In this document: positions 57,810 through 64,000 of the stretch, in pieces
How the letters are laid out: every line of letters starts with the position of its first letter
How positions within the stretch are numbered: the first letter of the stretch is position 1
Source: Pseudonocardia acidicola
Lineage (GTDB): Bacteria > Actinomycetota > Actinomycetes > Mycobacteriales > Pseudonocardiaceae
Length of the DNA stretch: 64,000 nucleotides
Reading direction: 5' to 3'
Assembly: GCF_012911935.1 (NCBI RefSeq)
Contig: NZ_JAAXLA010000003.1
Coordinates: forward strand, 62,001 to 126,000
The notes under the pieces: model-generated
What the model saw: only the letters and a program-made list of their open reading frames with translations
Databases searched by the model: none
Told to the model about the DNA's origin: nothing
Made by a program: the position numbers and the translations under genes

Positions 57810-58595
57810 TCACGCTTCCTGCAGGTAGTCCCGGATGACCCGGCCCATCGAGTAGGTGAACGTGACGTCGGCCCACAGCACCGACGGCACGGACAGCGGG
57901 GAGACCGGGGCCAGTCGCTGCGCAGGATGGCCTTCGGGGAAGTCGAAGCCGATGTCCTCGACGGCCGCCTCGTAGGCGTCGGCCACGAACGGCAGCGGCA
58001 GTTCGATGAGCTCGCTGATCGCGGCCCGGCCCCCCTCGGGGCGCGGGATCTGCCGGTGGGCGTAGTAGTTGAGGTGCCCGCCCAGGGTGCCGGCCGGGTT
58101 CTCGGTGACCGAGGCCCGCGCGGTGATCACGTCACGGCCGTCGACCTGCAGTGTGGAGGTCAGCGTCTTGCCCTCGATCTCACCGCGGCGCACCCCGTGC
58201 ATCGCCGGGATCCCGGCGGCCTCGCGGGCGTAGGCCAGCACCCGCGGGGAGCTGTTCCAGTAGTAGGCGAAGTACCGGCCCGGGATGGACATCGCGCCCT
58301 CCGCGGCCGCGGAGTCGTGCCCCTCGACCTCCACCGTCAGGTAGGTGATCGAGAACGCGCCGAAGCCGCTGGTCTGCTCCGCGGTGACCTCGTACATGTT
58401 CATCTGCACGAGGTTGTTCGGGTGCGGGGTCAGACCCGGCGGGAGCACCTCGGCCAGCGCCTCGGGATCGGCCTGGTACCCGACGATCAGCATCCGGGCA
58501 TCCCGGATCAGCTGCGGCGGCGGTGGTGACCACAACTGGGGTGGCATCCCCCGGTAGACGGTGGGATCGGAAGAACGCGCACTGGTCCCGGTCAT
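57810..58595 (-). CDS. Acetoacetate decarboxylase-like protein lacking the catalytic lysines
   Basis: The 261-residue protein matches the acetoacetate decarboxylase fold (PF06314): MLIVGYQADPEALAEVLPPGL, VQMNMYEVTAEQTSGFG, FAYYWNSSPRVLAYAREAAG and GHLNYYAHRQIPRPEGGRAA. In true decarboxylases a Lys-Lys pair forms the Schiff base, in a G-x-P-K-K context; here the equivalent is H-G-V-R136-R137-G. The protein may have another reaction, as in ADC-like aldolase-dehydratases, or bind ketoacids. The ATG is at 58595. An inverted repeat GTCTC-n5-GAGAC lies at 58630-58644, 35 bp upstream. The acyl-CoA synthetase gene precedes it on the same strand. Confidence 0.8.
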   Translation of the reverse strand: MTGTSARSSDPTVYRGMPPQLWSPPPPQLIRDARMLIVGYQADPEALAEVLPPGLTPHPNNLVQMNMYEVTAEQTSGFGAFSITYLTVEVEGHDSAAAEGAMSIPGRYFAYYWNSSPRVLAYAREAAGIPAMHGVRRGEIEGKTLTSTLQVDGRDVITARASVTENPAGTLGGHLNYYAHRQIPRPEGGRAAISELIELPLPFVADAYEAAVEDIGFDFPEGHPAQRLAPVSPLSVPSVLWADVTFTYSMGRVIRDYLQEA

Positions 58596-58629
58596 GGCGG
58601 CGACGCTAGAACCGTTCGCGGCGCCCGCC

Positions 58630-58644
58630 CCGTCTCATATCGAG
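58630..58644. promoter_or_regulatory. Candidate operator before the acetoacetate-decarboxylase-like gene
   Basis: GTCTCATATCGAGAC has perfect 5-base arms around an AT-rich centre, 35 bp before the start, within the 64-bp gap after the acyl-CoA synthetase gene. It resembles TetR-type dimer sites; the regulator is unknown. Confidence 0.4.
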
Positions 58645-58659
58645 ACAGGGTCCGCGGCC

Positions 58660-60252
58660 TCAGCGGATGCGCCGTTCGGAGCCCTCCCAGGCCTTGTCGC
58701 GGAGCACGAACTTCTGGATCTTCCCGGTGGAGGTCTTGGGCAGCTCGCCGAACACCACCGATTTCGGCGCCTTGAACCGGGCCAGCCGCTCCCGGACGTG
58801 GGAGATGATCTCGGCCTCGGTCGCCTCCGCGCCCTCGTGCAGGGTCACGTACGCCGCGGGCACCTCGCCCCACCGCTCGTCCGGGACCGCGATCACCGCG
58901 ACCTCCAGCACCGCCGGGTGCTCGGCGATGGCCTGCTCCACCTCCACCGAGGCGATGTTCTCCCCACCGGAGATGATCACGTCCTTGCTGCGGTCGCGCA
59001 GCTCCACATAGCCGTCCGGGTGCACCACGCCCAGATCCCCGGTGCGGAACCAGCCGTCCGGAGCGGCCTCCCGGGTCGCCTCCGGGTCCTTCAGGTAGCC
59101 GAGCATGACGTTGTTGCCGCGCAGCGCGATCTGACCGATGCTCTGCCCGTCCGCCGGCACGTCCGAGCCGTCCTCGGCGATCACCCGGGCCTGGCAGGCG
59201 ATCATGTTGCCCACCCCCTGGCGGGACTTCAGCCGGGCCCGGGCCTCGGCGTCGAAGGCGTTCCACTCCGGGCGCCAGTCACAAATCATCGCCGGGCCGA
59301 AGGTCTCGGTCAGCCCGTAGAGGTGGGTCACCTCGATCCCCAGCTCCCCCATCCGGCGCAGGATCGCCGGGCTGGGCGGTGCGCCACCGGTGGCGATCCG
59401 GATCGGCGGCGCCGCGGGATCGGGCCGGTAGTCCCCGGCCTCGGGGGCGTAGGCGAGCATCGACAGCACCGTCGGCGCGCCGTTGAGGTGCGTGACGCCC
59501 TCCTCCCGGATCAGCCGCCACACCTGCGCCGGGTCGACCTTGGGCAGGCACACGTGCGTCGCGGCGGCCGCAGTCACCGCCCACGGGAAGCACCAGCCGT
59601 TGCAGTGGAACATCGGCAGCGTCCACAGGTGCACCGCCGACGGCGACAGCCCGGTGTGCCCGACCATCGCCAGGGACTGCAGGTAGGCGCCGCGGTGGTG
59701 GTACATCACGCCCTTCGGGCGGCCGGTCGTGCCGGACGTGTAGTTGATGGACAGCAGCGAGCGCTCGTCGTCCGGGGTGAGCGCCTGCGGGGTCGCCCCG
59801 GCCAGCAGCGACTCGTACTCCCCGTCGTCGCCGTCCCCGGCCCGGATCACCCGCGGCGGGGCGTCGAGCCGCCCGACGACCGCCCCCACGAGGTCGTCGA
59901 ACACCGGGTCGTGCACCAGCACCGACGCCTCGGAGTGATCCAGGATGTAGGCCACCTCGCCCGCGGACAGCCGGGTGTTCACCGCGACCAGCGGCACCCC
60001 CGCCCACGGCACCCCGAAGTTCGCCTCCAGCAGCACGTGCGTGTTCGGTGCCAGCACCGCCACCGGGCGAGCGTCCGCGAGCAGGGCCAGCGCCCCGGCC
60101 AGGCGCCGGCACCGGTCGTGCACCTCGGCGTAGGTCCAGCGCCGGTCCCCGTCGATCACCCCGATCCGGTCCCCATGGGCCGCCGCCGCCCGATCCAGGT
60201 AGGAGACCGGCGTCAGTGGCTCGAACGACAACGCGGTGAGATCAGGCAGCAT
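58660..60252 (-). CDS. Acyl-CoA synthetase (AMP-dependent ligase)
   Basis: The 530-residue enzyme is a complete ANL-superfamily ligase: INYTSGTTGRPKGVMYHHRG (P-loop), LPMFHCNGWCFPWAV, HLYGLTETFGPAMI, RTGDLGVVHPDGYVELRDRSKD and the C-terminal catalytic Lys in PKTSTGKIQKF. It should activate a medium-chain or other carboxylic acid as an adenylate and form the CoA thioester. The ATG is at 60252. The decarboxylase-like gene lies 64 bp downstream. Across the divergent region are a small peptide gene and an acyl-CoA dehydrogenase gene, forming a fatty- or keto-acid catabolic locus. Confidence 0.9.
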   Translation of the reverse strand: MLPDLTALSFEPLTPVSYLDRAAAAHGDRIGVIDGDRRWTYAEVHDRCRRLAGALALLADARPVAVLAPNTHVLLEANFGVPWAGVPLVAVNTRLSAGEVAYILDHSEASVLVHDPVFDDLVGAVVGRLDAPPRVIRAGDGDDGEYESLLAGATPQALTPDDERSLLSINYTSGTTGRPKGVMYHHRGAYLQSLAMVGHTGLSPSAVHLWTLPMFHCNGWCFPWAVTAAAATHVCLPKVDPAQVWRLIREEGVTHLNGAPTVLSMLAYAPEAGDYRPDPAAPPIRIATGGAPPSPAILRRMGELGIEVTHLYGLTETFGPAMICDWRPEWNAFDAEARARLKSRQGVGNMIACQARVIAEDGSDVPADGQSIGQIALRGNNVMLGYLKDPEATREAAPDGWFRTGDLGVVHPDGYVELRDRSKDVIISGGENIASVEVEQAIAEHPAVLEVAVIAVPDERWGEVPAAYVTLHEGAEATEAEIISHVRERLARFKAPKSVVFGELPKTSTGKIQKFVLRDKAWEGSERRIR

Positions 60253-60335
60253 CCCCGGACCTTCTCACCCCGTGCGGCCCCCGCACCAGCGTTCGTCCGC
60301 CGAGTTCCTCAGCGGCGCAACAACCCCCCGGATCC

Positions 60336-60359
60336 GGTCAGCCGGTCAGCGGGTCACGC
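60336..60359. repeat. Three tandem GGTCA repeats with 8-bp period
   Basis: GGTCAGCC, GGTCAGCG and GGTCACGC lie head to tail in the divergent region between the acyl-CoA synthetase gene and the small Cys-rich protein gene. The regular spacing resembles tandem regulator half-sites. Confidence 0.5.
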
Positions 60360-60510
60360 CTGGTAACTCACATGGGCGTAACGCCGGATGAGCCGCAACG
60401 CCGCCGGATGCCCCGCTGTCGCACCCGCACGGACCTCGACGCCCCGCCCGGGCGCCTCGACACTGGCGGGATCGCGCACACCCTCACCTCCAGAACGGGG
60501 GGCCACGACG

Positions 60511-60717
60511 ATGACGCGCAGCCACGGCCACGTGCACGGCAAGAGCTGCTACTGGGACATGTACCGGTGCGGCTGGGTCTGCGGCGCTTCGGAGACGGCG
60601 CCGACGGCCCCGTTCCCGGAGGAGCCGGGCTCCCGGCTCGCCTCCCCCGCCGGCGGGACGGACGAGAAGGCGGCCGTGCTGATCGCAGAAGCGCCGGCGG
60701 CCACGTCACAGGGTTAA
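60511..60717 (+). CDS. Tiny Cys/His/Trp-rich protein of unknown function
   Basis: The 68-residue protein opens with a striking motif: HGHVHGKSCYWDMYRC then GWVCG, having three Cys, three His and two Trp within the first 25 residues. A low-complexity Pro/Ala/Glu-rich tail follows. It has no signal peptide and no known domain. ATG 60511 follows GGGGGG by about ten bases. It lies 88 bp before the acyl-CoA dehydrogenase gene. The motif could bind metal or be the modified part of a peptide. It is a candidate for a new small-protein family. Confidence 0.6.
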   Translation: MTRSHGHVHGKSCYWDMYRCGWVCGASETAPTAPFPEEPGSRLASPAGGTDEKAAVLIAEAPAATSQG

Positions 60718-60805
60718 TGCAGCTGCACCACTATCCGGTGGGGCCGACGCCGGGCACGATGCGGGAGCGACGCGCGAGCCGACAACCTGCGGAGGGCAGA
60801 TCACG

Positions 60806-62092
60806 ATGGCGTGGGACTTCTCCACCGAACCCGAGTTCGAGGCACAGCTGGAATGGATGCGCGGATTCGTCCGCGAGGAGATCATCCCGCTGGAGACCCT
60901 CGATCTCGACCGCGAGACCTTCGCCCGGATCACCGCACCGCTGAAGGAGCAGGTGATCGAGCGCGGGCTGTGGGCCGCGCACCTCCCGCCGGAGCTCGGT
61001 GGCGGCGGGTTCGGGCAGGTCAGGCTCGGCCTGATGCACGAGATCCTCGGCCAGTGCCGCTACGCACCGGGCATCTTCGGCAACCAGGCGCCCGACTCCG
61101 GCAATGCCGAGCTGCTGGCCATCGGCGGCTCCCCGGAGCAGAAGGAGCGCTGGATGCACCCGCTGCTGCGCGGTGAACTGCGCAGCTGCTTCTCGATGAC
61201 CGAACCGGGCGCGGGCGCCGACCCGACCATGCTGACCACCAGGGCCGTCCTGGACGGCGACGAGTACGTCATCAACGGCCACAAGTGGTTCTCCTCGAAC
61301 GCCTCCATCGCCGACTTCCTCATCGTGATGGCGGTGACCGACCCCGACGTCTCGCCGTACCAGGGCTCGTCGATGATCGTCGTCCCGGTGGACACGCCCG
61401 GGGTGAACATCCTGCGGGACATCCCCGTCATGGACCACCCGACGGTCGGCGGCGAGCTCTACGGCGGCCACGCCGAGATCATCTACACCGACGTGCGGGT
61501 GCCCAGGGAGAACCTGGTCGGCAACCCCGGCGACGGGTTCCGGCTCGCCCAGCAGCGCCTGGGCCCCGGCCGGATCCACCACGCGATGCGCTGGCTCGGC
61601 CAGTCCAAGCGGGCCTTCGACATGCTGTGCGAGCGAGCGGTCAGCCGACGCACCCACGGCTCGGTGCTGGCCGACAAGCAGATGGTGCAGGACTGGGTGG
61701 CCACCTCGGCGGCGGAGATGCAGGCCGCCCGGCTGCTCACCCTGCATGCGGCGTGGACGATGGACCAGGTCGGCGCCTCGAACGCCCGCGTCGAGATCGG
61801 CATGATCAAGTACTGGGGCGCGAAGGTGCTGCACGACGTGATCGATCGCGCGATCCAGGTGCACGGGTCGCTGGGCTTCTCCGGCGACCTGCCGCTGGAG
61901 CAGATGTACCGCGCCGCCCGCGCCGCGCGGATCTACGACGGCCCGGACGAGGTGCACAAGGCGGCCGTCGCCCGCCGGCTGCTGCGCGGCTACACGCCCA
62001 CCGAGGTGCCGACCGAGCACATCCCGACCCGCACGGAGGCGGCCCGCACGAAGTTCGCCGACTACCTCACGGCCGCCACCGCGAACCTCTAG
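60806..62092 (+). CDS. Acyl-CoA dehydrogenase, ACAD10/11-like group
   Basis: The 428-residue flavoenzyme has the three ACAD domains: the N-terminal helical domain (EIIPLETLDLDRETFARITAP), the FAD-binding beta domain (CFSMTEPGAGADPTMLTTRA; GHKWFSSNASIADFLIVMAV) and the C-terminal helical domain (QVHGSLGFSGDLPLEQMYRA). Near the end ARIYDGPDEVHK has Asp where medium-chain enzymes have the catalytic Glu of YEG, as in ACAD10/11-type proteins. It should oxidise an acyl-CoA in a catabolic pathway with the neighbouring acyl-CoA synthetase. The ATG at 60806 follows GGAGGGCAG. Its last bases overlap the stop of the convergent small gene. Confidence 0.88.
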   Translation: MAWDFSTEPEFEAQLEWMRGFVREEIIPLETLDLDRETFARITAPLKEQVIERGLWAAHLPPELGGGGFGQVRLGLMHEILGQCRYAPGIFGNQAPDSGNAELLAIGGSPEQKERWMHPLLRGELRSCFSMTEPGAGADPTMLTTRAVLDGDEYVINGHKWFSSNASIADFLIVMAVTDPDVSPYQGSSMIVVPVDTPGVNILRDIPVMDHPTVGGELYGGHAEIIYTDVRVPRENLVGNPGDGFRLAQQRLGPGRIHHAMRWLGQSKRAFDMLCERAVSRRTHGSVLADKQMVQDWVATSAAEMQAARLLTLHAAWTMDQVGASNARVEIGMIKYWGAKVLHDVIDRAIQVHGSLGFSGDLPLEQMYRAARAARIYDGPDEVHKAAVARRLLRGYTPTEVPTEHIPTRTEAARTKFADYLTAATANL

Positions 62093-62295
62093 TCCGCCGA
62101 TCCGGCACCGGAACGGCCGGTCGGCGGCTGTTCCGGTGCCGCCGCGGCGACCCGCGCATGCAGCCGGGACCGGATCTCGTCCGGGGTGTACGCGCGGCGG
62201 CGCCGCTCGGCGCGTGCGGCGACCACCCCGGTCGCCGCGACCCCCGCCAGACCCGCCAGGCCGAGCAGCTTCCACCAGCGCCCCGAATCAGCCAC
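62089..62295 (-). CDS. Small single-span membrane protein
   Basis: The 68-residue protein starts with GTG 62295 and has one helix, WKLLGLAGLAGVAATGVVAA, followed by an Arg-rich segment and RAYTPDEIRSRLHARVAA, which resembles a short coiled coil. No family is recognised. It overlaps the convergent acyl-CoA dehydrogenase stop by four bases and is divergent from the cysteine-peptidase-like gene 17 bp away. The helix and codon use support a real gene. Confidence 0.6.
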   Translation of the reverse strand: MADSGRWWKLLGLAGLAGVAATGVVAARAERRRRAYTPDEIRSRLHARVAAAAPEQPPTGRSGAGSAD

Positions 62296-62312
62296 GCCCT
62301 AGGGTACCGAGC

Positions 62313-63089
62313 GTGACCGGCACGATGATCACCCTCGACGAGGCCCTGAAGCTGACCCGGACCGGCGACATCTGGGTGTTCCGCGGCCGCAGCGGGGCGG
62401 ACCGGGCGATCCGCAGCCTGACCAACTCGCCGGTCAACCACGTCGGCATGGCGCTGGTGGTCGACGACCTGCCACCGCTCATGTGGCACGCCGAGCTGGG
62501 CCGCTCGCTGCCCGACCTGTGGTCGGGCACCCACCAGCGGGGCGTGCAACTGCACGACCTGCACGACGCCGTCCTGACCTGGGGACGCCGCTACGGCCAG
62601 CGCGGCTGGCTGCGCCAGCTGCACGGTCCGGTCACCCGGGAGATGGAGGACGCCGCGCTGCGCACCGTCGCACGCCTGGACGGCACCCCGTTCCCCTCGA
62701 CCGCCCGGCTGGCGACGCGCTGGCTGCGCGGCCGCGCACCGCAGGCCCAGCACGTGCTGCGCCGGCTCCGCTACGCGGCGAGCCGTGACGCGCGAGAGCC
62801 GACACCGGAGTCGATGGGGCTGGAGACGGCGTACTGCGCGGAGGTCGTCGCCGTGACCTACGAGGAGATGGGCCTGCTCGCCGACCGGCGCCGGCCCAAC
62901 TGGTACGACCCCGGCCGCTTCTGGAGCGGTGACGAACTGAACCTGGTCGACGGGTACCGGCTCGGCGGGGAGATCGCGGTGAGCCTGCCGGAACCGGCCG
63001 GGGCAGCGCCCGGGACAGAGCCCGGTGCAGCGCGGCCCCGGACGCTGCGGGACCGGTTGCCCCTGCCCGGCCGGCTGTGCCGCCCGTGA
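62313..63089 (+). CDS. Permuted NlpC/P60-like cysteine hydrolase
   Basis: The 258-residue protein resembles YiiX/YebB-type permuted papain-fold enzymes. The N-terminal TGDIWVFRGRSGADRAIRSL and SPVNHVGMALVVDDLP hold the conserved Gly-Asp and His. The nucleophile Cys comes late, in LETAYCAEVVAVTYEEMGLL. Such enzymes cleave peptides or acyl groups in the cell wall or lipids. No signal peptide is visible, so cytoplasmic or membrane-associated action is likely. GTG 62313 starts it; the ribosome binding site is weak. A Pro/Arg-rich tail ends the protein. Confidence 0.68.
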   Translation: MTGTMITLDEALKLTRTGDIWVFRGRSGADRAIRSLTNSPVNHVGMALVVDDLPPLMWHAELGRSLPDLWSGTHQRGVQLHDLHDAVLTWGRRYGQRGWLRQLHGPVTREMEDAALRTVARLDGTPFPSTARLATRWLRGRAPQAQHVLRRLRYAASRDAREPTPESMGLETAYCAEVVAVTYEEMGLLADRRRPNWYDPGRFWSGDELNLVDGYRLGGEIAVSLPEPAGAAPGTEPGAARPRTLRDRLPLPGRLCRP

Positions 63090-63163
63090 CCAACCGCCGT
63101 CCGGGCCCGCCGTGACGTCCCGGCAGCGTAACCGGATGATCGGGAATGCCGGCCGGACCGGGC

Positions 63164-63913
63164 CTAGTGCCCGGTCCAGCGGGGCGGGCGCTTCTCCAGG
63201 AACGCCGCCACCCCCTCCTCCCGATCCGTCGAGGCCATGATCGTCTCGGTGGCCTGCGCCGTCGCCGCCCAGCCGCGCTCGTCCGGCTCGGCGACGACCG
63301 CCTCCATCGCCCGCAGGGTCGCGCTCACCGCCACCGGCGCGTTGGCCACGATCCTCTCGGCGAGCGCGAGCGCCGCGGCCTCCGCGTCACCCGGCTCGGT
63401 CAGCTCGTTCACCAGGCCCAGCGACCAGGCCCGCTCTGCTCCCAGCGGCTGCCCGGTCAGCAGCATCTCCCGGGCGACGTTCAGTGGTAGCGGCCGGTGC
63501 GCCCGGAACAGGGCGCCGCAGTTCGCGATCAGCCCGCGGGCCACCTCCGGCAGCGCGAACCGAGCGGTCCGGGCGGCCACGACCAGGTCGCAGGACAGCA
63601 CGATCTCGAACCCACCGCCGTACGCGACGCCCTCGACCGCGGCGACCAGCGGCGTCGACCGGTCCCGGCGCACCACGCCGTAGTTGCCGCCACGCGGGGT
63701 CGGCTCCCCCGCACCCGAGGCCAGATCCGTCCCGGCGCAGAACGCCTCGGGCGTGCCGGCCAGCACGCCGGCCCACAGCTCCGGGTCGTCGTCGAGGTCG
63801 TTGAGCGCCGCGTCGAGGCCGCGGGTCATCTCCGCGTCGACCGCGTTGCGCTTGGCCGGCCGATCCATCCGGATCAGCAGGACCCGGCCCCGGCGTTCCG
63901 TGTGCACCACCAT
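63164..63913 (-). CDS. Enoyl-CoA hydratase/isomerase family protein
   Basis: The 249-residue protein is a crotonase-fold enzyme: LLIRMDRPAKRNAVDAEMTRG, then LAGTPEAFCAGTDLASGAG (oxyanion loop) and VEGVAYGGGFEIVLSCDLVVA with the family G-G-G-F-E segment. FALPEVARGLIANCGALFR carries the second acidic position. It likely hydrates or isomerises an enoyl-CoA next to the acyl-CoA dehydrogenase and synthetase steps. ATG 63913 lacks a good ribosome binding site. It is divergent from the F420-dependent oxidoreductase gene 22 bp away. Confidence 0.86.
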   Translation of the reverse strand: MVVHTERRGRVLLIRMDRPAKRNAVDAEMTRGLDAALNDLDDDPELWAGVLAGTPEAFCAGTDLASGAGEPTPRGGNYGVVRRDRSTPLVAAVEGVAYGGGFEIVLSCDLVVAARTARFALPEVARGLIANCGALFRAHRPLPLNVAREMLLTGQPLGAERAWSLGLVNELTEPGDAEAAALALAERIVANAPVAVSATLRAMEAVVAEPDERGWAATAQATETIMASTDREEGVAAFLEKRPPRWTGH

Positions 63914-63935
63914 GAGATCAACGTAGGTTCTGCAC

Positions 63936-64000
63936 ATGACCGAGAACCAGAGCTTCGCCCTGCCGCGGATCGGCCTGTGGACCGGCGCCCTGGACGCCGT
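63936..64000 (+). CDS. N-terminus of an LLM-class F420-dependent oxidoreductase
   Basis: ATG 63936 opens 21 codons before the window ends: MTENQSFALPRIGLWTGALDA. The I-G-L-W-T-G-A-L-D motif is typical of the TIGR03620-type luciferase-like family, which uses reduced F420. It is truncated by the window edge, so function and length are unknown. It diverges from the enoyl-CoA hydratase gene, with a 22-bp gap. Confidence 0.65.
   Translation, partial: MTENQSFALPRIGLWTGALDA

Noticed and set aside
1-64000. CRISPR arrays, insertion sequences or prophage genes
   Set aside because: No regularly spaced repeats, transposase motifs, integrases or phage structural proteins were seen; the tandem repeats found are short and promoter-located.

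Overview
The window reads as chromosome of a very high-GC actinomycete. Most starts are GTG or ATG behind GGAGG-like ribosome binding sites, operons overlap at ATGA or GTGA junctions, lipoproteins are abundant, and there are enzymes of F420-user families, a DUF3558 lipoprotein and a streptomycete-type gas-vesicle operon. Together these suggest Pseudonocardiaceae, perhaps Pseudonocardia; the genus is inference. I see no rRNA, tRNA, CRISPR array, insertion sequence or prophage.

Region 1-5.2 kb: a partial gene, a deazaflavin-type reductase, then a gene graveyard holding a Sco1 remnant, a frameshifted PCu(A)C copper chaperone and a bare Tat signal. This looks like the wreck of a sco-pcuAC-dtpA copper operon. 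A MarR gene, a shattered ASCH gene, and a GntR-MFS efflux unit with a possible translational attenuator follow. Region 5.5-13.8 kb: cell-wall and secreted functions (penicillin-binding lipoprotein, phosphoesterase, lipoprotein), then ferrous-iron uptake in which EfeU and EfeO are fused and EfeB follows, then a DUF3558 lipoprotein.

Region 14-22.6 kb: a CaCA-type cation exchanger behind what I read as a yybP-ykoY manganese riboswitch, a MEDS-domain sensor, a PrsW protease, a GAF/double-HTH regulator, and a maleate isomerase-MatC transporter unit divergent from an IclR regulator. Region 22.6-28 kb: a ten-gene gas-vesicle operon on the minus strand in the order gvpY-Z-A-F-G-O-J-L-S-K, almost all genes overlapping.

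Region 28.6-32.1 kb: a compact plus-strand operon of HemK-like methyltransferase, CDGSH Fe-S protein, haem-oxygenase-like diiron enzyme, hemerythrin and EgtD-like amino-acid methyltransferase. It is the best candidate here for an undescribed system. Region 32.3-36.2 kb: copper resistance (two CsoR boxes, csoR, copZ, a broken secreted-protein gene, copA).

Region 36.2-64 kb: GMC oxidoreductase, DegT aminotransferase, glycosyltransferase, diacylglycerol-kinase-like protein, MFS exporter, type II NADH dehydrogenase, short-chain dehydrogenase, TAP-like peptidase, M24 peptidase, YigZ protein, PabB-PabC fusion, L,D-transpeptidase, an esterase-MprF-like pair, a DUF4383 protein, and an acyl-CoA catabolic neighbourhood (acetoacetate-decarboxylase-like protein, acyl-CoA synthetase, acyl-CoA dehydrogenase, enoyl-CoA hydratase). 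A tiny Cys/His/Trp-rich protein precedes the acyl-CoA dehydrogenase. The window ends inside an LLM-class F420-dependent oxidoreductase.
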